Source of the DNA: a virus
Direction: 5' to 3' (one strand)
IMG/VR virus record: IMGVR_UViG_3300006921_000177
Coordinates: 1-22,381 of that record
DNA: 22,381 nucleotides
Under the pieces are notes generated by a model that did not search any database, was not told the DNA's origin, and saw nothing but the letters and a program-made list of their open reading frames with translations. Positions 6,874 through 14,585 of the stretch are shown piece after piece. The translations under genes and the position numbers were made by a program. Every line of letters starts with the position of its first letter. Position 1 is the first letter of the stretch.

Positions 6874-7722
6874 TTAAAAGTCTATATTTGTTCTTAATTC
6901 GTGTAAGTAAATTGTTGCTGACCATAAGTTGTTTATATTATTTCTATCTGATACCTCTATTGTTACACTAGGTATTCCATCTGTTGTACTATCTACAATT
7001 GAGAAACTACCATTGACTCCAATTTTTGCAGTATTTCTTGTAACTCCTACATCAATCGTTATAGCTCCATTTCTATCTGTTTGTATAGCTCCTCTTTGCA
7101 ATCTATAACTAAAATTCCCTGCCGTTCCTGAAGAACCTCCTGTTTCTAATCTTGTTACATAAGCAGTATAGCCTACAATGCTATTTGTTTGTAAAGTAAT
7201 AAATTCACTTGTTATATTTTGTACTGTTAAATTAGTAGCTGTATTATCAGTAGTTGATCCACTTAATTGAACTTTTGAACTCTGAGCATAGCCTGACACT
7301 TCAGGAGTTCCAAAGAATCCACCACCTAAAACAACTTCTCCCTGTCTTATTATCTTGCCCATTTTACCTCCTACTATTGAGCCGTTGTTTATCCCTACTG
7401 ACGCTTCACCTTCTTGTCCTGTAATTAAAATATTGCGATTATCTCCTTTTGTTATATTACCCTCACCATTTAAAAGTGAGTTTTCTGTTCCTACTAAAGC
7501 TTCACCACCCCTTACATTGTTTGATTTATTATTAAGTAGTGCATTTACTTTATTACTATATTTGAAAGCAGAACAAACTCCTAATGTCTTATCGTACTTA
7601 TAGCCATACGCTTCACATTGTAATTGATTAGGGGGGAAGTCGTGAGTACCATCAGTAAAAGTTACCTCACCAAGTCTATTCGTTTCTTTTGGTTTTACTT
7701 TAAATCCTTTTTTGTAATCCAT
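6874..7722 (-). CDS. Tail fibre-like protein with trimeric-head-type repeats (282 aa)
   Basis: The N-terminus (MDYKKGFKVKPKETNRLGEV) is followed by a short part with two cysteines (residues 35 and 50). Then come irregular repeats of the G-N/E-x-x-x-G type (GGEALVGTENSLLNGEGN, GQEGEASVGINNGSIVGG), as in left-handed beta-roll heads of trimeric adhesins and phage fibres. The last 110 residues form a beta-rich domain (LQRGAIQTDRNGAITIDVGV to the end). This suggests a trimeric tail-tip or fibre protein involved in host contact. Its ATG shares one base with the TAA of the 933-aa gene, so the two are tightly linked. The fibre role is inferred from repeats and location. Confidence 0.6.
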   Translation of the reverse strand: MDYKKGFKVKPKETNRLGEVTFTDGTHDFPPNQLQCEAYGYKYDKTLGVCSAFKYSNKVNALLNNKSNNVRGGEALVGTENSLLNGEGNITKGDNRNILITGQEGEASVGINNGSIVGGKMGKIIRQGEVVLGGGFFGTPEVSGYAQSSKVQLSGSTTDNTATNLTVQNITSEFITLQTNSIVGYTAYVTRLETGGSSGTAGNFSYRLQRGAIQTDRNGAITIDVGVTRNTAKIGVNGSFSIVDSTTDGIPSVTIEVSDRNNINNLWSATIYLHELRTNIDF

Positions 7723-10523
7723 TATGTTATAAGTATAAAGTCCACAGTTGATAAATCGTTTGGTTTGTAGTTTATTTTGTCCACTCTATATTCCCTATTC
7801 TTGATAAATACTTTATCATAGAAATTGAAATTTGCAATATCGTTTGGAGTTAATAAAACTTTTAATGTCATAGACTTTACATCAGGACTATAAAGCTCCT
7901 GAAAGTATCTAGCATAGTAAGTTGAGTAAAGATTGTTTAAAGGTGAGACTCCCATTGATGTACCTATTAATTGACAAGCACCAAAGTTTAAATCGTCATC
8001 TGTTGATGTAGCAGGTACAGCTGAAGTATGAGAAAATAAACTGTAAGTAGATTTATTAGAATCACTGCCTCCGTTTTGAGCAGGTACATAAAAAGTATCT
8101 GAAGCTGTATTTACTCCTGTATCAATTAAAATTCTAGGAAGGTTTTTAATAGAGCCAAATTCAGTAACTTCTTCATTTGAACCATAAATAGAAGGTATTG
8201 TTAATTCAGGTGTATCATCAAACAAGTCTTTCATAATTGTAGCAGCAAAAGGACTAGCAATAACCTCATCTTCACCTGACAATAAATCTAACTGTGATGA
8301 ATCAAGTATTAAACTTCCGTATAAATAACCTCCTGTAGCTAATTTATAAACTCCAAAAGGATAATCGTCCTCATCTTCTTCATATTTGAAAACAACCCTC
8401 TTTTTTAAATCTAATGCTTTTAATTTAATATCTGAAACATCTACTTTATGCGTCCAATCTAATGTAGTAACATCATCACTAAACACATCATTATAAGGCT
8501 CTATAAGTATGTTAGAAGGGTTTTGTTTATCTTGTAGTGTTATAAGGTTAAACATTGTAAATAATCCTTTTAAGAAATCCCATTGTACCATTTCACCTCT
8601 TGCTGCGTCTAATAGAGTAGGAACTTGTACTGCGTTATTGTTGTAATAACAAGTTAAATAACTATACCCGTTATCTGAAATATACATATCACCATCACTA
8701 TTGTAGGTTCTTGCTTCCATTTGTATATAATCACCATTATTTAATACAGTTTCATAAGTTCCTGTCATATCTGCCGTATCTCCCGGATCTATAGATAAGG
8801 ATTGTTCTTCAAACACCTCTAAAACACTATTATTTGAATTGAATTTACATACTCTTACTGTAGATGTCCAAGTATCTACATTTGTACCACCTTTATTTTT
8901 CAATTCTATTTTATAACTACCTGTAACTGCTAAGTTGTTTACATCAGATTGTAGTCCATACCAACTATTATTCCACAAAGCAGTACTACCACCTCCTGCA
9001 CCTGTTGTTAATGGTAAGCTTACAGGTACATTTGTCCAAGAAGGCGATTGAGCAATATATGTTAGTGAAGCTGAAGTGTCTGACTTTCTTCTTGTAAAAT
9101 CATTTCTTAAAGGTGCTGAACCATTTGGTTCTTCACCCCAATTAAAGTCCATAAATAAATTACTGAAATATGAACTGTCAAAAAATGCAGATGAGTATGT
9201 AAATCCTGCATCTTTAAATATATTATCTACTAAATACTTGACATTTATAAAAGGTCTAAATCCATCTTCTAGTCTTTTTAAAGACGGTCTACCTGATGTT
9301 GCTCCATCACTCACTTGTGCTGATGTTGCATTTCTTCTAATGCTACCTGCCCAATTTAAAAACGGGTACTTTAAAACAGAAGTAGTAGTATCACCTGCTG
9401 CTCCTGCAAAACTATCAGCTTGTAATGGGTTTAATAAAGGCAAAGCACCTGTTTGACTTGCTTCTATTGAAGTTAAATTATAAGTATGGTCTAATTCTGA
9501 AAGATTTAAGTCTGCAAATGTCAAGTCTTTCATAGCGTCCATAAGTGCTACTGAATCTGAGTACAAGTTTACATTATAACTTATTTCACCTTTTTTATCT
9601 ACAATATCAATTAGTTTTAAAAATCCTTCAAAGACTATAAAGCCATTTTCCTTCAACATTACAGATGTTTTTTTATAAGGATTAAAAGTATAAGCTCCTG
9701 ATGCTTTTGTAACTTCAAATAAATTCCCAAATATTCTATTATTCTTTTTAGTAGCAGGTAAATGAAACGCTTTTGAGTAAGATTGAGTTTTAGTAGCTAC
9801 ATCTTTAAAATCATCAACGCTTAAAGTTAAAGGTATCGTTTCATCTTCGTAAAGATCTAGAATTTCCTGACTTAGTAACTCATAAGGCGAAAAACCTTCT
9901 GTTGTTGTGGTGATAACTTCATTTACAGATATGTTATCTATTACAATAGGCACAGCAGGATTGATGTGTGGGTCAAAAGTATCTACATAATGTAAGTGAA
10001 TAATAAACTCATCTCCATAATTTGAGTTCCATTCAATTTCTTTTACAGTTGTGTTATAAAAAGCTTCAGCTGTAGGAGCTGCTTCAAACCATAAATTAAC
10101 ACCTACTTTTTTCATTACCTTAATATATAAGCGACCAAAGTGTGATGACGCATTAGGAGTAAAATTTATTGTTAATCTATAAACAGTTTGATTAGTAAGA
10201 CCTATAATACGCTGATAAACACCTCCATACGGCTGACTTCCTGTTGTGTAATCTGCATTGTAAATATAAAGTTTATTTCCAATTTGAGCAGGAGCTGTTG
10301 GCTGTGTGTATGTAGCAGGATTTATATACCTAAACCAAGTGTTAGGCGTCATAAGATTACTTGGAAGAAAGCTAAAAGCAGGTGAGTTTTGTTCTAAATT
10401 TGAAGAAGGAATAGAATTGAAATTTAAACCATCTACAACATAATTAGTTGTTCCAAGCGTTGTAGTTGTCGTGCTAGTTACATCAGGTGTACTTTGTGGT
10501 GCTATTATTAATTGTACGCTCAT
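7722..10523 (-). CDS. Large tail-tip/baseplate hub-like protein with N-terminal carbohydrate-binding-like domain (933 aa)
   Basis: This is the largest protein of the window. After a Thr-rich start (TSTTTTTLGTTN), residues about 25-205 look like a jelly-roll carbohydrate-binding module, ending in VPIVIDNISVNEV. The next part, IPLTLSVDDFKDVATKTQSY followed by SKAFHLPATKKN, recurs in Bacteroidota phage tail proteins as I know them. The C-terminus (FYDKVFIKNREYRVDKINYK) looks like a hub protein strand pattern. It probably forms part of the tail tip next to the tape measure, with the N-terminal module touching surface glycans. It joins both neighbours by 1-nt stop/start overlaps (TAATG type). Structural role is well supported; hub assignment is inferred. 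Confidence 0.65.
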   Translation of the reverse strand: MSVQLIIAPQSTPDVTSTTTTTLGTTNYVVDGLNFNSIPSSNLEQNSPAFSFLPSNLMTPNTWFRYINPATYTQPTAPAQIGNKLYIYNADYTTGSQPYGGVYQRIIGLTNQTVYRLTINFTPNASSHFGRLYIKVMKKVGVNLWFEAAPTAEAFYNTTVKEIEWNSNYGDEFIIHLHYVDTFDPHINPAVPIVIDNISVNEVITTTTEGFSPYELLSQEILDLYEDETIPLTLSVDDFKDVATKTQSYSKAFHLPATKKNNRIFGNLFEVTKASGAYTFNPYKKTSVMLKENGFIVFEGFLKLIDIVDKKGEISYNVNLYSDSVALMDAMKDLTFADLNLSELDHTYNLTSIEASQTGALPLLNPLQADSFAGAAGDTTTSVLKYPFLNWAGSIRRNATSAQVSDGATSGRPSLKRLEDGFRPFINVKYLVDNIFKDAGFTYSSAFFDSSYFSNLFMDFNWGEEPNGSAPLRNDFTRRKSDTSASLTYIAQSPSWTNVPVSLPLTTGAGGGSTALWNNSWYGLQSDVNNLAVTGSYKIELKNKGGTNVDTWTSTVRVCKFNSNNSVLEVFEEQSLSIDPGDTADMTGTYETVLNNGDYIQMEARTYNSDGDMYISDNGYSYLTCYYNNNAVQVPTLLDAARGEMVQWDFLKGLFTMFNLITLQDKQNPSNILIEPYNDVFSDDVTTLDWTHKVDVSDIKLKALDLKKRVVFKYEEDEDDYPFGVYKLATGGYLYGSLILDSSQLDLLSGEDEVIASPFAATIMKDLFDDTPELTIPSIYGSNEEVTEFGSIKNLPRILIDTGVNTASDTFYVPAQNGGSDSNKSTYSLFSHTSAVPATSTDDDLNFGACQLIGTSMGVSPLNNLYSTYYARYFQELYSPDVKSMTLKVLLTPNDIANFNFYDKVFIKNREYRVDKINYKPNDLSTVDFILIT

Positions 10524-11935
10524 TATACAGACTGTGTTCTTTGGTTCTTAGTTCTTTCTACTTCAAAAGTATATTGAATTAGTTTATCATTTGCTATTGT
10601 CTTTCTAGTATGACTTGAAGTTGTTAGGGTTACAGGCTGCACATATCTTCTTAAAGTACCACCTACATCTGATTGATAGCCATTTAAAATATAAACTTCA
10701 GGACTGTTTATTAGTTGCTCTAGCCAAACAGATTCGTCTTGTGAAATATAATCTGTATTCATTTTTATTTTCTCTTTTGTGTCTACTTTATAATTCTTAC
10801 GACCTCCACTAGAGCCGTGTAATTTATATGTAGCTTCATTCCAAGTACCACTAAGTTGAGTATAAGTTTTTCTATTAGTACTAAGACTTCTAACTGACTT
10901 TTTATTGAATGTATAGTAATCCCAAGTTCCGTGTTTGTTCAGCCAAGTTAATCTGATACCCTCATAACCTCTTGCGTCATCACATATTACATTAAATCTA
11001 TATGTTTGTCCAATTGTTGTAGAAGCACTTTCAGTTTTAACAGTATAATAAGATACATTAGCTTTATTTGTATTCCAAGCAGAATAACCTGCTCCTGTAA
11101 AGTTTGCAGGGAAGCAACCAATAAAAACTATTTTATTCATAGACAAAGTAGCTGTTGCTGAACTTGTAACAGCTACATCAAATGTTCCTAAACTTGCTCC
11201 TGAGCTATTAAACATTTCCACCTCAGCATTTACAATTTTAGGACAAATAAAAGAAGAAAAAATATCTAAATCTGATAAGAACGGCAAAGTTCCATAATCA
11301 GTTATTCTAACATATTGCGTTAAAGGTGCGTCTGATAAAGCACCTCCACTAACTCCTGTTACTAGACCTACTGTTGTATATCCTGCTGCGTCTAAATCGT
11401 AACCAAAATTACTACCACTTGTTGTTAATACATCTATATAATCTACAACTCCATTGTATAAAATATACTGCTGAGTACTTAGACTCATAGAAGCATCTTC
11501 TGCTACAAAGTTTGGAAAAGCTGCGTCTGCTCCTTCGTACTCTATTGCAAAATCTATTTGAAACCACTTTACTGAATTAACACCTAAAGCAGATTTATCT
11601 ACTGTATGTAGACTATGATAATTTGTACTACTATAAGCAGCACCTTTAAAAGTAGAAATAACACCACCTGCGTCTGTACCTGTAAAATCAGGAGTTACAT
11701 AATTTTTAAGAATTGTACTGAAATCAAATATACCTACTTGTGCTGCATTGGGTGTAGTTTTAAAAACTCCTATCTGAACGGGTGTAGCACTATCACTATA
11801 AACATTTACATAAGCTACATATTTTACTTTTGATTTATCAGCAACTATTGTTGTATCTTCCTTTATTACAAATATAATATCTTGCTCTGCTGCTACTGTG
11901 TTGTAAAGAGGTTTCTGTTGTAATTGTAATGCCAT
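10523..11935 (-). CDS. Large tail/baseplate structural protein (470 aa)
   Basis: The protein starts MALQLQQKPLYNTVAAEQDI and is beta-rich with many aromatic and Thr/Ser residues. Recognisable stretches are DFSTILKNYVTPDF, CDDARGYEGIRLTWLNKHGT followed by WDYYTFNKK, and the C-terminal EVERTKNQRTQSV. I take it as a distal-tail or baseplate component, since it precedes the hub-like gene and both lie upstream of the tape measure. The exact family is not recognised. The start has an A-rich tract before ATG GCA, one of five such virion starts, so it is probably highly translated. Only 5 nt separate it from the gp10-like gene upstream. Confidence 0.62.
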   Translation of the reverse strand: MALQLQQKPLYNTVAAEQDIIFVIKEDTTIVADKSKVKYVAYVNVYSDSATPVQIGVFKTTPNAAQVGIFDFSTILKNYVTPDFTGTDAGGVISTFKGAAYSSTNYHSLHTVDKSALGVNSVKWFQIDFAIEYEGADAAFPNFVAEDASMSLSTQQYILYNGVVDYIDVLTTSGSNFGYDLDAAGYTTVGLVTGVSGGALSDAPLTQYVRITDYGTLPFLSDLDIFSSFICPKIVNAEVEMFNSSGASLGTFDVAVTSSATATLSMNKIVFIGCFPANFTGAGYSAWNTNKANVSYYTVKTESASTTIGQTYRFNVICDDARGYEGIRLTWLNKHGTWDYYTFNKKSVRSLSTNRKTYTQLSGTWNEATYKLHGSSGGRKNYKVDTKEKIKMNTDYISQDESVWLEQLINSPEVYILNGYQSDVGGTLRRYVQPVTLTTSSHTRKTIANDKLIQYTFEVERTKNQRTQSV

Positions 11936-11940
11936 TTTTT

Positions 11941-12468
11941 TTATTTTACTGTTGTTAAATTTTCTATTATATCTTCTTTCACGCTTTTTAACATTTCACT
12001 TCCAAATTGTTTTAATCCAAGACCTAAAGGTTTTTGAAAAAAGCTTATACCTTGCTTTCCGTATAAGTAAATCTTACGAGCTATAAGGAACTTTAAAGAC
12101 TTCCTAGACAAGAACTTCCCTTTAGCATCACGAGGTGCAATACCCCTTCTTACAATCCATTGGTCAAGACCTTTAGTTAATCCTCCATCTCTTGTTTTAC
12201 CATAGCTAAAAGGTGATGTCTTTTTCTGCCCTTTATAATCTACAAAACTTCTTTTCTTTTTTGTTCCTGAAACTCCTTTGTCAATAAACTTTCCATAGTC
12301 TAGCATACTGAACTCTACACTATATCCTTCTTGTGTTTTTACTACATTGTACTTAACACTATTTAATAGCTTACCTGTAACAACTTTATCTCTCCTTTTA
12401 AGGTTTCCCTTAGCACGATTGACTACTTGTTTACCAAAACTATTTAGATAGCGTTCTAAGTTCTTCAT
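11941..12468 (-). CDS. HK97-gp10-like tail completion / neck protein (175 aa)
   Basis: Proteins of the HK97 gp10 family join the head connector to the tail. Seen here: an N-terminal helix (MKNLERYLNSFGKQVVNRAK), the RDKVVTGKLLNSVKYNV pattern of the family (TG.L..Si.y.v), EGYSVEFSMLDYGKFIDKGV followed by SGTKKK, a basic middle part, and a helical C-terminus. It is very basic overall. The length is slightly above the family norm (about 110-150 aa) because of an inserted stretch around residues 100-130. It starts on the last base of the stop of the gene at 12468-12917, so translation is coupled. The neighbourhood of tail genes agrees with this role. Confidence 0.62.
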   Translation of the reverse strand: MKNLERYLNSFGKQVVNRAKGNLKRRDKVVTGKLLNSVKYNVVKTQEGYSVEFSMLDYGKFIDKGVSGTKKKRSFVDYKGQKKTSPFSYGKTRDGGLTKGLDQWIVRRGIAPRDAKGKFLSRKSLKFLIARKIYLYGKQGISFFQKPLGLGLKQFGSEMLKSVKEDIIENLTTVK

Positions 12469-12917
12469 TATACACTAGCAACAAAGATTTCTACATCACA
12501 ATCTTCAGAAGCTCTTGGCTTAACTTGAATACTTGTTATATCTTCTAATGTAGGGAAGTTAGGTGTTGTATCTGCTTCTGCTATTACTGCTGTATCTGCT
12601 TGACATAAGATATGTGAAGTTCCTCCTGTCATTACAACTTGATAGTTAGTATTTTCTGTTACAATTGCTATATCCAAAACTCCTGTTGTGCTTAGGTTTG
12701 TTACTCTAATATACTTACAATTTTGTAAGTCTAAAGCTCCTGCACTACCATATACATTACTGTTGAATGTTGCTATTGTAGTTGTTTGAGAATGAGGACA
12801 AGTTACTAATCTTTCAAAAGTATCTGTAATATCTGATACAGTTAGTGTGTTTGTTGAACCTCTTTTTGCATTATTTAAAATAATACTTTCGGTTACTGTT
12901 ACTGTTAAATCTGCCAT
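12468..12917 (-). CDS. Virion structural protein, beta-rich (149 aa)
   Basis: The protein starts MADLTVTVTESIILNNAKRG and is a Thr/Val-rich beta protein (SQTTTIATFNSNVYGSAGAL, NCKYIRVTNLSTTGVLDIAI). It has no enzyme motif and no membrane segment. Such proteins are common as small virion or head-tail joining components, but I do not recognise a named family. The A-rich tract before ATG GCA marks it as one of the five strongly initiated virion genes. It lies 1 nt after the 116-aa gene and shares one base with the start of the gp10-like gene, so it belongs to the same operon. Confidence 0.62.
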   Translation of the reverse strand: MADLTVTVTESIILNNAKRGSTNTLTVSDITDTFERLVTCPHSQTTTIATFNSNVYGSAGALDLQNCKYIRVTNLSTTGVLDIAIVTENTNYQVVMTGGTSHILCQADTAVIAEADTTPNFPTLEDITSIQVKPRASEDCDVEIFVASV

Positions 12918-12918
12918 T

Positions 12919-13269
12919 TTATTTTTTATTTATTTGTTTTAATTTATTAATTGCCCATTCTATTCCTGATGTACCACCCCAAGCATCCCACATTATACCA
13001 CCACAACCTTCTGAGTAAGGTACGTCTTTATGCTGTTGGTGTCTTTTAAATGATGCCATACGAGCAATAGTGTCTCTACTTATATTTTCTCTATTTGCTA
13101 ATTGTGCGCTTCTTGTCCAACCAACTCTTGTTCCACAATCACTTCCATTTTCCTCTTTCCATTTCCTAGCTCTTTTAGCATTGTTAGTAGCACTTTTTGG
13201 ATAATCATTGTAAGTTTCTAGCTTTACACTTATTTCTTCTAACTTATCTAATAATTCATCATATTTCAT
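12919..13269 (-). CDS. Phage protein with conserved VGW-R-A-L domain (116 aa)
   Basis: Residues about 27-110 carry a pattern seen in many phages, either as a small protein or at the end of a protease or head protein: NNAKRARKWKEENGSDCGT, RVGWTRSAQLANRENISRDT, IARMASFKRHQQHK and GGIMWDAWGGTSGIEWA. The family function is unknown to me; it is often found near head and packaging genes. The N-terminal 25 residues form a short helix (YDELLDKLEEISVKLE). Two cysteines (about 44 and 89) do not make a clear zinc site. It lies between connector-like genes, so a structural or assembly role is likely. The start is the only good ATG, 15 nt after the upstream stop. Confidence 0.6.
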   Translation of the reverse strand: MKYDELLDKLEEISVKLETYNDYPKSATNNAKRARKWKEENGSDCGTRVGWTRSAQLANRENISRDTIARMASFKRHQQHKDVPYSEGCGGIMWDAWGGTSGIEWAINKLKQINKK

Positions 13270-13284
13270 ATCTTAATATTTTAT

Positions 13285-13788
13285 TTAAACTACAGGTATT
13301 GTGCAAGTCTGAAAGTCATTCTCAGCTTCTACTGAAATTGAGAATACAAAACCTGTTACATCATTGTCAAATCGTTCTGTAAAAGGATTTAAAGTTTCTC
13401 CTACTGAACTGAAATAGATAGGTACATTAATATCGTCCATAGCTTGTGATTGGTATTTACTATGTCTTAACATTCCTATTATATCAACTGAATTACTAAG
13501 GCAATCTGACAATACTTCTTTTTCATTTGTTTTATTAACTGCTGTTGAAGTAGTCCAATCATCTTTTATACTTACTAAATCCATTATAAAGATCTGAAAG
13601 TTAAATGTTAAAGAACTTTCATTAGCTTGAACGCTTGTTGGATTGATGTGCATTAAAGGATATTTTGTATTCTTTTCCAAGTCTACATCATAAATATCGC
13701 CTGTTGTTACTGTTGCTATTTGTTGGTGCTTATCTCCTAGCTCTGCAATTACATCAATTACATTCTGATATGTTTTATTGTTAATCAT
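13285..13788 (-). CDS. Putative tail terminator / minor tail protein (167 aa)
   Basis: The protein starts MINNKTYQNVIDVIAELGDK and has alpha helix then beta strands (NTKYPLMHINPTSVQ, LTFNFQIFIMDLVSI), a helical part (LSDCLSNSVDIIGMLRHSKY) and a final beta strand region. This order resembles small tail-completion proteins, but the match is only by general shape. Its start overlaps by 8 nt the stop of the -1 frame extension at 13781-14032. This means the gene is coupled to the frameshift product, not to the frame-0 product, which ends 123 nt before. That supports translation of the extension. Function is inferred. Confidence 0.5.
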   Translation of the reverse strand: MINNKTYQNVIDVIAELGDKHQQIATVTTGDIYDVDLEKNTKYPLMHINPTSVQANESSLTFNFQIFIMDLVSIKDDWTTSTAVNKTNEKEVLSDCLSNSVDIIGMLRHSKYQSQAMDDINVPIYFSSVGETLNPFTERFDNDVTGFVFSISVEAENDFQTCTIPVV

Positions 13789-14032
13789 TTCTATTTACTG
13801 TTTTAGTATCGTTCAAATCTGTTTCATAACTCAACCAAGTTAAGCACTCATAAAGATTGAGTTTTGTTATTTTTTCTAAGTTTACTATTTCACCATTTGT
13901 TAGTCTATACATTACACCGAACCAAGACCATTTGTTTGCAAAGTCCTCGTCTGCGTTTCCTCCACTATCTTCTCCGTCTGTTCCATTAAATATGATGGCA
14001 TAGTCAGCAATAGTTTTTTCACGAAATGCCAA
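13781..14032 (-). CDS. -1 frameshift extension of the tail chaperone gene (GT-type, 83 codons)
   Basis: This open frame has no ATG at its start; its first codon in the open stretch is TTG (14032), directly at the slippery run. Entered by a -1 shift from the upstream gene it gives 174 + 83 = 257 residues, joined as VFF-LAFREKTIADYA. The sequence is protein-like (NKWSWFGVMYRLTNGEIVNL, LYECLTWLSYETDLND) and remains open to 13781, where it overlaps the next gene by 8 nt. Such G/GT pairs are known in lambda and many siphoviruses, where the longer form binds the tape measure and tube proteins. Here the role is inferred from arrangement. An independent start at the TTG is possible but less likely. 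Confidence 0.7.
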   Translation of the reverse strand: MAFREKTIADYAIIFNGTDGEDSGGNADEDFANKWSWFGVMYRLTNGEIVNLEKITKLNLYECLTWLSYETDLNDTKTVNRND

Positions 14033-14553
14033 AAAAAAACCAACGCACCCTGTACATCTTCTGCTTTCATCTGTTGCATTTCTCCTGCCCTAAGCCGTAA
14101 ATCTCCATCATACGCTTGTATTGAATAAAGTCCTTTTTTCTTTTCTACTACAGGTCTGTACAATATTGCCATTATTTCAGCTAAGTTATTTTCTATACCA
14201 TCTTTTATCATAACCTCTAAGTCAGCAAATTCACCTAAAGTAATATCTGATAAGTCAGGGTGGAAGCCATACTCTACACCATCAATTTCAATTAGGTTTT
14301 TAAGAGTTGTATCTGCCTTTGCTTGAAGCTCTGATATTTTACCCATAATACCAACTACATCACCTAATGAAAGTTGCGATACTAATTTTCTAGGAATATC
14401 TGACATTGAAGTTATAGTTTCAAAAGCTTCTTCACTTTTTGTTGTTTCTTCTAAAGCTATAAGTTCTGCCCACTTTTCAAGAGTTACATCTGACCAACTA
14501 TCAATCAAATTAAATGTTTCTTGCTTACCTTCCTTTTTTATTTTGACTTTCAT
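13912..14553 (-). CDS. Tail assembly chaperone-like protein, frame-0 product (213 aa)
   Basis: The protein starts MKVKIKKEGKQETFNLIDSW and is mostly helical (SDVTLEKWAELIALEE, LSDITLGEFADLEVMIKDGI). It has the segment LAEIMAILYRPVVEKKKGLY and the final helix ALVFFWHFVKKLLLTMPSYL. This composition fits the tail chaperone (G-like) proteins of siphoviruses; the LYRPV and ALVFFW parts are familiar from Bacteroidota phages. Codons 172-175 read GTT TTT TTT TGG, a run of nine T that permits a -1 slip. The frame-0 end extends 39 residues past the slip site, longer than usual. A promoter-like element lies 2 nt before the ATG, separating this tail block from the terminase genes. Confidence 0.65.
   Translation of the reverse strand: MKVKIKKEGKQETFNLIDSWSDVTLEKWAELIALEETTKSEEAFETITSMSDIPRKLVSQLSLGDVVGIMGKISELQAKADTTLKNLIEIDGVEYGFHPDLSDITLGEFADLEVMIKDGIENNLAEIMAILYRPVVEKKKGLYSIQAYDGDLRLRAGEMQQMKAEDVQGALVFFWHFVKKLLLTMPSYLMEQTEKIVEETQTRTLQTNGLGSV
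14031..14040 (-). other. Programmed -1 frameshift slippery site
   Basis: On the minus strand G GTT TTT TTT TGG contains nine T (14031-14039). After codon 174 a slip by one base gives TTG GCA TTT CGT and enters the 83-codon frame. The run permits full re-pairing of both tRNA in the -1 frame. I did not identify a stimulatory hairpin. Confidence 0.7.
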
Positions 14554-14555
14554 AC

Positions 14556-14585
14556 TATATAATAGAATTTTATTGTTTTTAGTTT
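14556..14585 (-). promoter_or_regulatory. Bipartite promoter-like element, copy 4
   Basis: On the minus strand AAACTAAA (14578-14585) is followed after 11 nt by TCTATTATATA (14556-14566), 2 nt before the ATG at 14553. The upstream box overlaps the terminase stop codon and is the least conserved of the five. Confidence 0.6.

Noticed and set aside
9076-9456. Plus-strand open frame opposite the 933-aa tail gene
   Set aside because: No start context and no protein-like pattern; it is antisense to a well-supported gene.
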